A stretch of 64,000 bases of DNA, taken from Planctomycetota bacterium. Its GTDB lineage: Bacteria > Planctomycetota > UBA1135 > UBA2386. The translations under genes were made by a program, and so were the position numbers. Below the pieces are notes generated by a model, which searched no databases, was not told the origin of the DNA, and was given only the letters and a program-made list of their open reading frames with translations. Where the stretch lies: positions 1 to 64,000 of the forward strand of contig JADJWQ010000005.1 in the NCBI GenBank assembly GCA_016716265.1. Reading direction: 5' to 3'. Shown one piece after another: positions 1 to 11,341 of this stretch. Positions within the stretch are counted from its first letter, which is position 1. The number at the start of each line of letters is the position of its first letter.

Positions 1-1
1 C

Positions 2-1555
2 CGCGCGCTCAACGACAACGACGGCCTGCACGTCCTCGGCCTGACGCTGAAGCCCGCCCCCACGCCGGCCGCGACCGCGCCGGCCGAGGCCCCGGCGCCC
101 GCACCCGCGACCCCGCCGGACGCGGCGTCGGCGGCGCCCGCGGCGCCCGCCCCACCGTTCCGACTCGACGAGTTCCTGGTGCGCGGACTCGACCTGCGCA
201 TCGAGGACCGCACCGGCCCGGTGCCGACGCTGCTGCCGCTCGACTCGCTCGACGTCGAGCTGCGCGACCTGCGGCTGCACGACGGCAGCGCGACGCCGAT
301 GCGCTTCGCGGTGTTCGCCGGCGCCGGCGACGTGCCGCTCCCCGAGCGCCAGGTGTCGTCGTCGCTGCTCGCCGGCATGGTCGGCGCTGCCGGCAATGCG
401 CTGCTCGGCCGCGGTGGCGAGCTGAAGATGGTCGAGCGCCCGCTGCTCGACGAACTCGCGGCGCAGGGCGAGCTCACGCTCGGCGACGTGCCGACCGGGC
501 GCGTGCGCGTCAGCCTCGCCGACTTCGAGCTGACCGCCCTGCGCGGCATCGCCGAGGCCGCCGGCGTCCAGATCGGCGACGGCCTCCTCGATCTCGGCCT
601 GGACGTCACGCTCGGCGCGGACCGCCGGATCGAGATCGACTCGCGGACCACGTTGACGCACCTCGCGATCGACGAGCCGCCGGGCGGCCCGATCGAGCGC
701 TACCTGAGCCTGCCGGCACCGCTGCAGACGGTCGTGTTCGCGCTGCGCGACGCCGACGGCGAGATCGCGATCCCGGTCGACCTGACGCTCGACGAGGACG
801 GCATCTCGGGCGGCCAGATCGCCACGCTGGCGACGCGCACGCTCTCGTCGGTGCTGACCGACGCGTTCCTCGGCTCGCCGTTCCGGGTCACCGGCGCCGT
901 CACCGGCCTGCTCGGCCTCGACGGCGACGGCAGCCGACCGGACCTGCCGGTCGAGACGGTGACGTTCGAGACGGCCGAGGCGGCGCTGCGCGGCGACGAC
1001 CTCGCGATCGTCGACCGCGTGGCCGAGCGGCTCGCGGACGACGACGAGCTGGTCGCCGTCGTGCAGAGCGAGCTCGGCCGGGCCGACTGGCAGCGCGCCG
1101 AGATCCTCGCCAATCCGCGTCGCGAGGACGCGCTCGCGCTGATCGCCCGGCTGCGCCAGAACCTGCGCGAGCTGCGCCGCGACCGCGACGTGCTGGCCGC
1201 GGAGGCGCGCGCGCACTACGCGGTCGGCCGGCTCGGCGAGGCCCAGGAGGCGACGCGCCGGCTGCGCGGTCTCGACGGCGAGATCGGCCGCCTCGACCAG
1301 AGCATCGACCGGCTGGTGCGGATCGTGCGGCCGGGCGCCGAGCGCGGTGCCGGACGGCGCACCGAGGACGCCGCCGCCGAGCTCGCCGAGCAGCGCCTCG
1401 GCGCGGTGCGCGACCGCCTGCTCGAGGCGCTGCGCCGCGCCGGCGTCGCGGACCCCGAGCGCCGCGTCGAGCTGCGCAACCCGCGCGCGCGACGCGAGGC
1501 CGCCGCCGACCAGGCCGCGGTGCGGATCGCGTTCCGGATCCGCCGCGCGACCTGA
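2..1555 (+). CDS. AsmA/DUF748-like protein, C-terminal part (5' end outside window)
   Basis: The reading frame is open from base 2, so the gene starts upstream of the window. The visible part begins with an Ala/Pro-rich linker. It is followed by a section matching the DUF748/AsmA style of large envelope proteins, with 'gene product lies on this layer' phrases such as LDEFLVRGLDLRIED and LDSLDVELRDLRLHDG. A later section (from about base 960) contains DDLAIVDRVAERLADDDE, the kind of C-terminal block seen in DUF748 proteins. The last 150 residues are charged and probably coiled coil. Family members are membrane-anchored periplasmic proteins linked to outer-membrane homeostasis. The family call is inferred from pattern, not from a search. 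A GC-rich hairpin begins at the stop codon. Confidence 0.6.
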   Translation, partial: RALNDNDGLHVLGLTLKPAPTPAATAPAEAPAPAPATPPDAASAAPAAPAPPFRLDEFLVRGLDLRIEDRTGPVPTLLPLDSLDVELRDLRLHDGSATPMRFAVFAGAGDVPLPERQVSSSLLAGMVGAAGNALLGRGGELKMVERPLLDELAAQGELTLGDVPTGRVRVSLADFELTALRGIAEAAGVQIGDGLLDLGLDVTLGADRRIEIDSRTTLTHLAIDEPPGGPIERYLSLPAPLQTVVFALRDADGEIAIPVDLTLDEDGISGGQIATLATRTLSSVLTDAFLGSPFRVTGAVTGLLGLDGDGSRPDLPVETVTFETAEAALRGDDLAIVDRVAERLADDDELVAVVQSELGRADWQRAEILANPRREDALALIARLRQNLRELRRDRDVLAAEARAHYAVGRLGEAQEATRRLRGLDGEIGRLDQSIDRLVRIVRPGAERGAGRRTEDAAAELAEQRLGAVRDRLLEALRRAGVADPERRVELRNPRARREAAADQAAVRIAFRIRRAT

Positions 1556-1577
1556 GGCCCGTGCGCCGCGCGGGCCT
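1555..1577 (+). terminator. Hairpin after the DUF748-like gene
   Basis: AGGCCCG (1555-1561) pairs perfectly with CGGGCCT (1571-1577) around a 9-nt loop. It overlaps the stop codon and is followed only by TTGA, so there is no T tract. It is a candidate transcription end or mRNA-stabilising hairpin before the next gene. Confidence 0.4.
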
Positions 1578-1623
1578 TGACCTGCACGGTGCGCGGGGTT
1601 CCTGTCGGGTGCGGAGACCGACC

Positions 1624-2472
1624 ATGATCCGATGCACACCTCTGCAGGCCCGCGCCGTCGCGCTGTGCCTGGTGTGGCTCGTGGCGACCGCCGCAGCGCA
1701 GGATCCGCCGGCAGACCGGCGCCCCGCGGAGCGCGACCCCGACCTCGCCCAGAAGGTCGAGCAGCTCGAAGACGCGTTCGGCGACCGCCGAATGGAGCGC
1801 GACGCCGAGGCGACCGGACTGCTCCGCTACCTCGCCCAGGCTGCCGGCAGACCGCTGCACGAGGACGACGAGAAGCTGCTGCTCGACACCTTCGACAAGG
1901 TGCTGACGCGCGGGCGGCTGCGCGAGCCCGACGCGCGCGCACCGTACGAGGCGGCCGCCGACGGGCTCGCGGCGCTCGGCTCGCCGGGCGCGTCGCGGCT
2001 GATCCGCGTGCACGAGCGCAAGCGCTTCCCGCGCAAGCCCGATTGGGAGCCGATGCGCGCGAAGCTGGTCGAGTGCATCGGCCGCGTCCCGAACGACGAG
2101 ACGCGGCCGTTCCTGACCGAGCAGGTGCAGCGCTCCGGCGAGCACAGCGTGCTGCTGGCGGCCGGCAGCGCGCTCGGACGCTTCCGCGACGCCGACCAGC
2201 GCGTCCGCAAGGAGCTCGTCGAGCTGCTCGCGAACCGGCTCGCGGGCTTCGAGAACGTCGCCTCGCAATCGGCGGTCGACGACAAGGCGCAGCTCAACCT
2301 CGACCGCGAGAACGCCGAGCGCGCCGTCGAGATCCTGCGCCGCCCGTGGTGCGAGGCGCTGTCGGCGCTGACCGGCGCTTCCCACGCGACCGGCAACGAC
2401 TGGGCGAAGTGGTACCGCGAGCACAAGCGCGAGCCATGGCCGGACCTCGGCCCCGCCGGGGGCTCGCGCTGA
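1624..2472 (+). CDS. Secreted protein of unknown function with HEAT-like helices
   Basis: A 282-residue protein. The ATG at 1624 is chosen over the longer frame because it gives a signal peptide (about residues 7-26, ending ATAAAQ). The mature part is charged and helical. Stretches such as ADGLAALGSPGASRLIRVH and AAGSALGRFRDADQRVRK have the spacing of HEAT-type repeats, so a scaffold role outside the cytoplasm is possible. No catalytic motif is seen and I do not recognise the family. It follows the DUF748-like gene on the same strand, separated by a hairpin. Confidence 0.65.
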   Translation: MIRCTPLQARAVALCLVWLVATAAAQDPPADRRPAERDPDLAQKVEQLEDAFGDRRMERDAEATGLLRYLAQAAGRPLHEDDEKLLLDTFDKVLTRGRLREPDARAPYEAAADGLAALGSPGASRLIRVHERKRFPRKPDWEPMRAKLVECIGRVPNDETRPFLTEQVQRSGEHSVLLAAGSALGRFRDADQRVRKELVELLANRLAGFENVASQSAVDDKAQLNLDRENAERAVEILRRPWCEALSALTGASHATGNDWAKWYREHKREPWPDLGPAGGSR

Positions 2473-2659
2473 CGCCCGGTTCCCAGCCCCCCCGGCGCCG
2501 CCCGATACTGAACCCGCGCGCCGGCGGACCGTTCCGGATCCGTTCGGCGGCTCGCGGACGGCGCCTCGCACCGGAGCCTTCCGCCCGCCCGAGCGTCCTA
2601 CCCGGGCCCCCGGCGGCGTCGACCGCCGGCGCCCGCCGCCCCCTCCTGGATCCCTCGCC

Positions 2660-4462
2660 ATGCTGACACCCCGCATCCTCCCCGCCCCGGTCCGCCGCCG
2701 CAGCATCCTGCTGCGGGCGGCCACCTGCGCGCTGCTGCTCGCGCCCCTCGCCGCCACCCAGACGGCGCCGACGAAGTTCGGCACGATCTTCCGCGGCGAG
2801 GTGGACGGCGCGGTCGCAGCACTGCGCGCCGCCACGACGGCCGCGACACCCGGCTTCGGCGACGGCAGCGTCCGCTGCAACGCGATGGCGCTCACCGCGC
2901 TCGGCCACTGCCACCGCTTCTACGCGCAGGGCGACGGCCCGGTGGTGCGCACCGCGATCCAGACGCTGTTCGCCGGCCGGCGCGCCGACGGCGCGTTCGC
3001 CGACCGCACCGACCGCAGCGACTCCGACGTCGCCGCGACGACGGGCTGGTGCGCCGAGGCGCTCGGCGTGATGGACCCCGAGCTGTACCGCGACGACGTG
3101 CGCCAGGCGCACGCGTGGCTCGCGCACCACGGCCAGCAGGGTCCGACGCCCTGGCAGGCGCGGCTCGCGGCGGTGCGCGACGCGTTCGCGCGCGGTGCGG
3201 GCACGCCGGTCGACTTCGGCCGACCGGCCGCGACGGCGCTCGCGGAGACCACCGATCGCGGCTCCGCCGCCGACCGTGCCGCGCAGGTCGACCAGCTGGT
3301 GACGGTCGTCGCCTGTCAGGTCGTCGCGCGCGAGCTCGACGCCGGCAAGGTGCCGGCACCCGCCGCGGCCGAGTGGAGCGAGGCCCAGCAACACGGCTTC
3401 GACTTCCTGCTCGCGCAGCAGAAGGACGGCGTGTTCTTCGTCGCCACGCAGGGCGGCTCGTTCCCGGACACCGGCGTGTCGGGCCTCGCGCTCGCGGCGC
3501 TGCAGACCAAGCCGGCAGCGCTGCGCAGCGAGGCCGAGCAGAAGGTCATCGACGCCGGTCTGCAGGCGCTGCTCGCGCAGCAGAACGAGGACGGCTCGTT
3601 CGCGCAGCGCAATGCGAACTACACGACCTGCGCGGTGATCCTCGCGCTGTGCGCGGCCGGCCGGCCGGAGTTCGCGCCGGCGCTTCAGAAGGCACAGCAC
3701 TACATCCTCGGCATCCAGAACGTCGAGTCGCGCGGCTATGCGCGGCAGGACCGCGACTACGGGTCGATCGGCTACGGCGGCGACCAGCGCGGTGACCTCA
3801 GCAATCTCCATTTCGCGATCCAGGCATTGCGCGAGTCCGGCGTGTCGGCGGACGACGAGGCGCTCGCGAAGGCCCTGGTGTTCCTGCAACGCACGCAGAA
3901 CCTCCGCACGGTCAACGACTTCTCCGGCCGCGTCCGCGACGACGAGGGCGAGTGGCTGGACGTCGTGTCCGGCGACGACGGCGGCGCCGCCTACTACCCG
4001 GGCAACTCCGCGGCCGGCTACGTCGAGCTCCCCGACGGCAAGCGCATCCCGCGCAGCTACGGGTCGATGACCTACTCGCTGCTGAAGTGCTACATCCTGT
4101 GTGGCCTGAAGAGCGACGACCCGCGCGTGCAGCACGCGATCGGCTGGGTCGAGTCGAACTGGACGCTCGACGAGAACCCCGGCGCCGACCCGTCGCTCGA
4201 CCCGAAGACGCGCTACCAGGGCCTGTTCTACTACTACATGGCGCTCGCCCAGGCGCTCGACATCGCCGGCCTCGACCATCTGGAGGTCCCGGAAGCCGAC
4301 GGCGCGCCGGCCCGCAAGGTCGACTGGCGCGCCGAGCTGCGGACCCACCTCGCGGCGCTGCAGCAGCCGGACGGCAGCTGGCTGAACGACAAGAACGGCC
4401 GCTGGTGGGAGAACCAGAAGACGCTCTGCACGATCTACGCGCTGCTCGCGCTCGGGCGCTGA
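2660..4462 (+). CDS. Secreted prenyltransferase/squalene-cyclase-fold repeat protein
   Basis: A 600-residue protein starting with an N-terminal signal segment (hydrophobic CALLLAPLAATQ, residues about 22-34). Several repeats typical of the alpha/alpha toroid fold of squalene cyclases and prenyltransferases follow: QKDGVFFVATQGGSFPDTG near 255, QNEDGSFAQRNANYTT near 310, YGSIGYGGDQRGDLSNLH near 370, and QQPDGSWLNDKNGRWWENQ near 570. These are the QxxDGS(W/F) repeats of the family. The DxDD motif of true squalene-hopene cyclase is not seen, and the protein is exported. It is therefore more likely a binding or structural relative than a terpene cyclase. Such proteins are common in Planctomycetota. 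Confidence 0.8.
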   Translation: MLTPRILPAPVRRRSILLRAATCALLLAPLAATQTAPTKFGTIFRGEVDGAVAALRAATTAATPGFGDGSVRCNAMALTALGHCHRFYAQGDGPVVRTAIQTLFAGRRADGAFADRTDRSDSDVAATTGWCAEALGVMDPELYRDDVRQAHAWLAHHGQQGPTPWQARLAAVRDAFARGAGTPVDFGRPAATALAETTDRGSAADRAAQVDQLVTVVACQVVARELDAGKVPAPAAAEWSEAQQHGFDFLLAQQKDGVFFVATQGGSFPDTGVSGLALAALQTKPAALRSEAEQKVIDAGLQALLAQQNEDGSFAQRNANYTTCAVILALCAAGRPEFAPALQKAQHYILGIQNVESRGYARQDRDYGSIGYGGDQRGDLSNLHFAIQALRESGVSADDEALAKALVFLQRTQNLRTVNDFSGRVRDDEGEWLDVVSGDDGGAAYYPGNSAAGYVELPDGKRIPRSYGSMTYSLLKCYILCGLKSDDPRVQHAIGWVESNWTLDENPGADPSLDPKTRYQGLFYYYMALAQALDIAGLDHLEVPEADGAPARKVDWRAELRTHLAALQQPDGSWLNDKNGRWWENQKTLCTIYALLALGR

Positions 4463-4510
4463 GCGGCTCGCGGCGCCGCACCGCGATCCTGCTGGCGCAC
4501 GACCGGTCGG

Positions 4511-4527
4511 CCGGAGAGGCTCTCCGG
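4511..4527. promoter_or_regulatory. Perfect inverted repeat immediately before the FAH-family start codon
   Basis: CCGGAGAG-G-CTCTCCGG: two 8-bp arms around one base, ending one base before the ATG at 4529. It covers the place where a ribosome-binding site would be. It could be an operator for a dimeric regulator or a translation-blocking hairpin. No regulator gene is adjacent. Confidence 0.45.
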
Positions 4528-4528
4528 C

Positions 4529-5428
4529 ATGGACGATCGGTCGAACGAGCCGGCTGGCCCTGCGTGGTTCGCCTACCGGCACGGGGGCACGCGGTTGCTC
4601 GGGGTCGTCGACCCCGAGTCGGGGACCATGCGCAGCATCGGCGCGCACGACGAGCTCGAGCGCCTCGCGAGCGGCGGGCTCTCGCTCGAAGCGCTGCGCC
4701 TGCTCGCGCGCGTCGGCGAGCCGCTCGACCCGGGCTCGATCGTGTGGGACGTGCCGGTCGAGCGGCCGTCGAAGATCCTCGGGCTCGGCCGCAACTTCGT
4801 CGCGCACGCCAAGGAGCTCGGCAACGAGGTGCCCGAGGAGCCGCTGTTCTTCGGCAAGCTCGCCGACACGCTGCTGCCGCACGAGGGCACGATCCGGCTG
4901 CCGCATTGGGTGCAGAGCCGCATCGACCACGAGATCGAGCTGTGCGTCGTGCTCGGCTTCGACGACCCCGACCGCCACGGCCGCCGCTACGTATCGCGCG
5001 ACGACGCGATGGAGCTGGTCGCCGGCTACACGATCCTCAACGACGTCACCGCGCGGACGATCCAGATCGACGACCGCAACGCGAAGAAGCCGTGGCTGCG
5101 CAGCAAGTCGTTCGACACGTTCTGCCCGGTCGGCCCGTGGGTCGTACCGCGCGACGCGCTCGATCCGCACGCGCTCGCGATCGACTGCTACGTCGGCGCG
5201 GAGCACCGGCAGTCGAGCAACACCGAGCTGATGATCGTCGACGTGCCCGGGGCGATCGAATGGCTGTCGCGGCACACGACGCTGCGGCCCGGCGACCTGA
5301 TCGCGATGGGCACGCCCGACGGCGTCGGCCCGCTCGCCGACGGCGACGCCTGCGTCGGTCGCATCGCGGGGATCGGCACGCTGCGCAACCGCGTCACGCG
5401 CGAGCCGGCGCCGGGCCACGGTCGCTGA
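4529..5428 (+). CDS. Fumarylacetoacetate hydrolase (FAH) family protein
   Basis: A 299-residue protein with a short N-terminal domain and an FAH-type C-terminal domain from about residue 80 (KILGLGRNFVAHAKELG). Family landmarks are visible. EPLFFGKLADTLLPHEG fits the substrate-lid and metal region. DHEIELCVVLG contains the acidic metal ligands of the ExE...D set. Further landmarks are GYTILNDVTARTIQ, RSKSFDTFCPVGPWVV and GDLIAMGTPDGVGP. Relatives cleave or hydrate acylpyruvates and 2-oxo-diacids in degradation of aromatic compounds, or act as oxaloacetate decarboxylases. The substrate cannot be read from the sequence. No catabolic neighbours are present, so it is probably an isolated housekeeping acylpyruvase-like enzyme. 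A perfect inverted repeat abuts the start codon. Confidence 0.85.
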   Translation: MDDRSNEPAGPAWFAYRHGGTRLLGVVDPESGTMRSIGAHDELERLASGGLSLEALRLLARVGEPLDPGSIVWDVPVERPSKILGLGRNFVAHAKELGNEVPEEPLFFGKLADTLLPHEGTIRLPHWVQSRIDHEIELCVVLGFDDPDRHGRRYVSRDDAMELVAGYTILNDVTARTIQIDDRNAKKPWLRSKSFDTFCPVGPWVVPRDALDPHALAIDCYVGAEHRQSSNTELMIVDVPGAIEWLSRHTTLRPGDLIAMGTPDGVGPLADGDACVGRIAGIGTLRNRVTREPAPGHGR

Positions 5429-5430
5429 TC

Positions 5431-5453
5431 GGGCCCGGACCGCGCGCGGGCCC
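5431..5453 (+). terminator. GGGCCCG/CGGGCCC hairpin downstream of the FAH gene
   Basis: Seven perfect pairs (5431-5437 with 5447-5453) around a 9-nt loop, two bases after the FAH stop. There is no T tract. Confidence 0.4.
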
Positions 5454-5477
5454 TGGCGAGCGCGGCGCCGCGCGGGC

Positions 5478-5483
5478 TACGCT
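5478..5483 (+). promoter_or_regulatory. TACGCT -10-like hexamer, leaderless configuration
   Basis: The hexamer ends exactly 7 nt before the ATG at 5491, so a normal transcription start would fall at or next to the A of the ATG. No Shine-Dalgarno sequence is present. The same layout recurs at other genes in the window. Confidence 0.5.
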
Positions 5484-5490
5484 CTGGTTC

Positions 5491-6522
5491 ATGCGCGCTC
5501 TCCTCGCCACCGCCCTCGTTCCGCTGCTCGCGGGCGCGCTGCCCGCACAGTCCGGCGAGCCGCGCCACCTCGTCGACCCGGTGCCGTTCGAGTGGGCGAT
5601 CACCCGTCAGTCGACCGGCTTTCCGGTCGGCTACGCCGAGCGGCGCGTGCTGCGCTACCAGCAGATCCACGACGGCCTGGCCGGCCGGCCGCGCGCGCTC
5701 CGCGGCATCGCGTGGCGCCGCGCGCCCGGCGACAGCGGGCTGGTCGGCACGTTCGCGGCGACGCTCGAGATGCGCTTCAGCACCTCGCCGCGGACCGCCG
5801 CGACGATCTCGTCGACGTTCACCGACAACGTCGGCGCCGACGAGAGCATCGTGACGGCCAATCGTTCGATCTCGTTCCCCGACTCGGTGGGTCCGTGGCT
5901 CGGGCCGGCGCCGTTCGACTACGTCGTGCCGACCGACGCGCCGTGGAGCTTCGCCGGCAATGGCCCGCTGTGCGTCGAGCTGCAGCTCCGCGACCATACG
6001 AACCGTACGCCGGCGCAGTTCGCATTGCACGCCGCCGGCTATCCGGTCGTGGCGTCGTTCGGCGCCGGCTGCGGCGGGATCACGCAATCGACCCAGCTCG
6101 GACTGGGCGAGGCGATCCACCGGATCGGGGGGCTGCCGGCCGGCGCTCCCGCCATCCTGATGCTCGGCCTCGACTTCCGCGAGTCCGCCGCCGGCACGCT
6201 GCCGATCGATCTCGGTCCGTTCGGTGCGCCCGACTGCTCGCTCCAGCTCGCACCGCTGCTCGACGTGCGCGGCCTCGCCGACCCGACCGGCACCTTCGAG
6301 GCCCGCATCCCGATCGCGACGATCCCGGCCGGCGTCTGGTACGGCGCGCAGGGTGCCTCGGTGCAGCCGGGCATCAATCCGCTCGGCCTGGTGACGACGG
6401 ACGCGACCGTCGTGCTCCCGCTCACCGGTCGCACGGTCGGCCGCGTGTGGGCCGAGTCGCTCGGCGCGCTCACCGGCGTGCGACAGCCGGTCTACGGCCT
6501 CGTGCTGCAGCTCCGCGAGTGA
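5491..6522 (+). CDS. Secreted protein with Cys/Gly-rich C-terminal domain, unknown function
   Basis: A 343-residue protein. The ATG at 5491 gives a clear signal peptide ending GALPAQ and follows a -10-like hexamer by 7 nt. The longer open frame upstream has no coding character. The N-terminal two thirds look like beta-sheet (FAATLEMRFSTSP, ISFPDSVGPWLG). The last third starts with SFGAGCGG and contains PAILMLGLDF. This layout recurs at the C-termini of exported proteins here, for example the Kelch-like protein ending at 28272. No enzyme motif is seen. It converges with the M16 peptidase gene with only 6 bp between the stops. Confidence 0.7.
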   Translation: MRALLATALVPLLAGALPAQSGEPRHLVDPVPFEWAITRQSTGFPVGYAERRVLRYQQIHDGLAGRPRALRGIAWRRAPGDSGLVGTFAATLEMRFSTSPRTAATISSTFTDNVGADESIVTANRSISFPDSVGPWLGPAPFDYVVPTDAPWSFAGNGPLCVELQLRDHTNRTPAQFALHAAGYPVVASFGAGCGGITQSTQLGLGEAIHRIGGLPAGAPAILMLGLDFRESAAGTLPIDLGPFGAPDCSLQLAPLLDVRGLADPTGTFEARIPIATIPAGVWYGAQGASVQPGINPLGLVTTDATVVLPLTGRTVGRVWAESLGALTGVRQPVYGLVLQLRE

Positions 6523-6528
6523 GCGCGC

Positions 6529-9408
<2,880 letters not shown>

Positions 9409-9415
9409 GCCGCCG

Positions 9416-9421
9416 AATCTA
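9416..9421 (-). promoter_or_regulatory. TAGATT -10-like hexamer, leaderless configuration (M16 gene)
   Basis: On the minus strand, TAGATT is followed by 7 nt and then the ATG of the peptidase. A GTGACC sequence lies 18 bp upstream of the hexamer and could act as a -35 element. Confidence 0.5.
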
Positions 9422-9441
9422 CCGCCCGGGCATCCCGGCGG

Positions 9442-10119
9442 TCACGACGACGCGCCGAGCAGGCGCAGGCCACCGTCGACGGTCAGCTCCTCGCCGGTCA
9501 GGTAGGCGCCGCCGTCGCCGAGCAGCAGCTCGACGACGCCGCGCAGGTCGTCGACCGCGCCGTCGCGCTCCATCGGCACGCGCGCGGACATGCGGTCCTG
9601 GCTCTGCGCGTGGCTGTGCGGGTGGCGGATGATGCCGGGCGACACCAGGTTGACGGTCACTCCAGCAGGCGCGACCTCGAGCGCCAGCGAGCGCACCAGC
9701 GACGCCAGCGCGGCCTTGACCGCGAAGTAGACCGGCGCCCGCAGCTTGGCGCTCGGGTCGGCGCAGCCGGCCGCGCCGAACAGCACGACCCGCCCGCGGC
9801 CCGCGGCGACCATCGAGGGCACCAGCGCGCGCGTGACGTTCAACGCGCTGGTCAGATTGCTCGCCAGCATGTGCCGGTCGTGCTCGGCATCGCCCCCGAG
9901 CAACGGCCGCTCGTCGAAGTCGCCCACCGCGTGCACCAGCCCGAACGGCGCACCGTGCTCGGCCAGGAACCGCTCCGCCGCCGCCTGCACCGAGCCGGCA
10001 TCGGCCGCATCGACCCCGTTCGCGCGCCGCGACCACACCACCGCGCGGTCCTCGAACCAGCGGGCCACACCAGCACCGATGCCGGTCAGCCCGCCCACCA
10101 CCAGGATGCGATCACCCAT
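9442..10119 (-). CDS. SDR-family oxidoreductase-like protein, catalytic Ser missing
   Basis: A 225-residue classical short-chain dehydrogenase/reductase fold. The glycine-rich nucleotide motif GGLTGIG is at residues 9-15 and SNLTSALNVTRAL occupies the conserved Asn region. The Tyr-x-x-x-Lys pair is YFAVK, followed by NLVSPGII. The catalytic Ser that normally lies 13 residues before the Tyr is replaced: the stretch reads VVLFGAAGCADP with Gly at that position. The usual NNAG motif is also altered (VHAVGDF). Either the activity is atypical or the protein binds cofactor without standard catalysis. The gene is 33 bp upstream of the M16 start on the same strand, but the M16 gene seems to have its own promoter element. 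Confidence 0.8.
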   Translation of the reverse strand: MGDRILVVGGLTGIGAGVARWFEDRAVVWSRRANGVDAADAGSVQAAAERFLAEHGAPFGLVHAVGDFDERPLLGGDAEHDRHMLASNLTSALNVTRALVPSMVAAGRGRVVLFGAAGCADPSAKLRAPVYFAVKAALASLVRSLALEVAPAGVTVNLVSPGIIRHPHSHAQSQDRMSARVPMERDGAVDDLRGVVELLLGDGGAYLTGEELTVDGGLRLLGASS

Positions 10120-10255
10120 GCCCCGATCTCAGGACACGATCGCACCGAGCACAACCCCGCGCCGCGCGCATGCAGGCCCAGTGTCGCCGTGTCCGCGCCC
10201 GCCCGATCGCCGATTCGCGGCCCGGCCACCCGTGCGACGAGCACGCCCTGGACAA

Positions 10256-10277
10256 GGTAGCGCCCGGTAGCTACTTT
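10256..10277 (+). promoter_or_regulatory. Candidate autoregulatory operator/promoter of the toxin-antitoxin pair
   Basis: GGTAGC occurs at 10256-10261 and again at 10266-10271. The second copy forms the palindrome GTAGCTAC (10267-10274). The outer arms AAGGTAGC and GCTACTTT form a larger imperfect dyad. TACTTT (10272-10277) could be a -10 element ending 6 nt before the antitoxin ATG. Antitoxins of this type usually repress their own promoter by binding such dyads. Confidence 0.5.
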
Positions 10278-10283
10278 CCGGCG

Positions 10284-10574
10284 ATGCGAGCCGTGGGCCT
10301 GAAGGTGCTGAAGAACAAGCTCAGCGAGTACGTCCGGCTGGTCGCCGCCGGGGAGACGGTCCTGGTGACCGATCGCGATGTCGTCGTCGCGGAGTTGATC
10401 CCGCCGCGGGAGGGTCGCGGGGAGCGGGTCGACGACGCCCACCTCGCCGAGTTGGTCCGTGAGGGAGTCGTCGATCCGCCGGCGATCGGCCGCAGCAACA
10501 CGCCGCCGCGGCGCCCGACCGCACCGTTGGCCGAGCTGCTGCGTGGACTGTCGGGCGACCGCGAGGATCGATGA
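10284..10574 (+). CDS. Phd/YefM-type antitoxin of a VapBC-like module
   Basis: A 96-residue protein. The ATG at 10284 is chosen because the protein then starts with the compact Phd/YefM DNA-binding fold (GLKVLKNKLSEYVRLVAAG, then ETVLVTDRDVVVAELIPP). The C-terminal half is polar and Pro-rich, as expected for the toxin-binding tail. Its stop overlaps the toxin start by 4 bp (ATGA), the usual coupling that makes antitoxin and toxin in step. The gene probably represses its own promoter through the dyad just upstream. Confidence 0.88.
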   Translation: MRAVGLKVLKNKLSEYVRLVAAGETVLVTDRDVVVAELIPPREGRGERVDDAHLAELVREGVVDPPAIGRSNTPPRRPTAPLAELLRGLSGDREDR

Positions 10575-10960
10575 TCTACCTCGACACGTCGGTCGCTCTC
10601 GCCCGTCTGTTGGCCGAGGACGTCTCGCCCCCCGAGACCCTCTGGGACGAGGTCGTCGTGTCCAGCCGGCTGCTCGAGTACGAGCTGTGGACTCGCCTGA
10701 ACGCCCTCGAGCGCGGCGCCGACTCCGCCGAAGACGCGCGCCAGCTGCTCGGTCGCATCGCCCTGGTGCGACTCGAGCCACGCGTCCTGGCGCGCGCTCT
10801 CGAACCCTTCCCGCATCCCGTCCGGACGCTCGATGCGATGCACCTCGCGACGATGGCCTACCTGCTGGATCACGGACAGAAGGTCGAGCTGGCGAGCTAC
10901 GACCGGCGGATGACCGAAGCCGCGACGGCCCTCGGCTGGAAGCTGTTCGACCTCTCGTGA
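10571..10960 (+). CDS. PIN-domain ribonuclease toxin (VapC-like)
   Basis: A 129-residue PIN domain, the normal length for VapC. Acidic metal-binding residues are visible: Asp5 in MIYLDTSV, Glu in SSRLLEYELW, Asp in VRTLDAMHLAT, and a final acidic position in LASYDRRM. VapC toxins cut tRNA or rRNA when the antitoxin is lost. The gene is translationally coupled to the antitoxin. All four expected acidic residues appear to be present, so the toxin looks intact, unlike the DUF5615-like toxin at 22.7 kb. Confidence 0.9.
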   Translation: MIYLDTSVALARLLAEDVSPPETLWDEVVVSSRLLEYELWTRLNALERGADSAEDARQLLGRIALVRLEPRVLARALEPFPHPVRTLDAMHLATMAYLLDHGQKVELASYDRRMTEAATALGWKLFDLS

Positions 10961-11341
10961 CCTCCCGCGGTGCGCCGCGCTCTGTGCCCCCCCGGCAGCG
11001 TGTGGAGCACGTGGCCGAGCACAGGCTCTGCGAGAGCATCGCCGCCGAATGAAAGTCCACGACCGCCGAGCGGCGGCATGCGCCGATTGGTCGCACCAGC
11101 TCGCCCACCTTCGCCACGCCGACGCCGTGGCCGAAGCCGGCGCGAGGCTCGCGACGGACCCGGGTGGGCGCACCCTCGGCGCGGCGGGAAACGCACTCGC
11201 TTCACGACGAACCGGGTTTCGTGAAGCCATCGCGTCCATGACTCTGCTCCAATCGGGGTTGCCCGGTCGCACCGTCCTCCCCGCGGGCCGATACTCTCTC
11301 TCACCGACTTCGGCGAGACCGGCCACCGGAGGCTCGGGGCC
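10961..11341. other. Intergenic region between the VapC-like gene and the next gene
   Basis: I see no supported gene in these 380 bases. Short open frames on both strands have no protein-like composition. TACTCT (11292-11297) is a possible -10 element and GGAGG (11328-11332) a ribosome-binding site for the gene starting at 11342. Confidence 0.4.
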
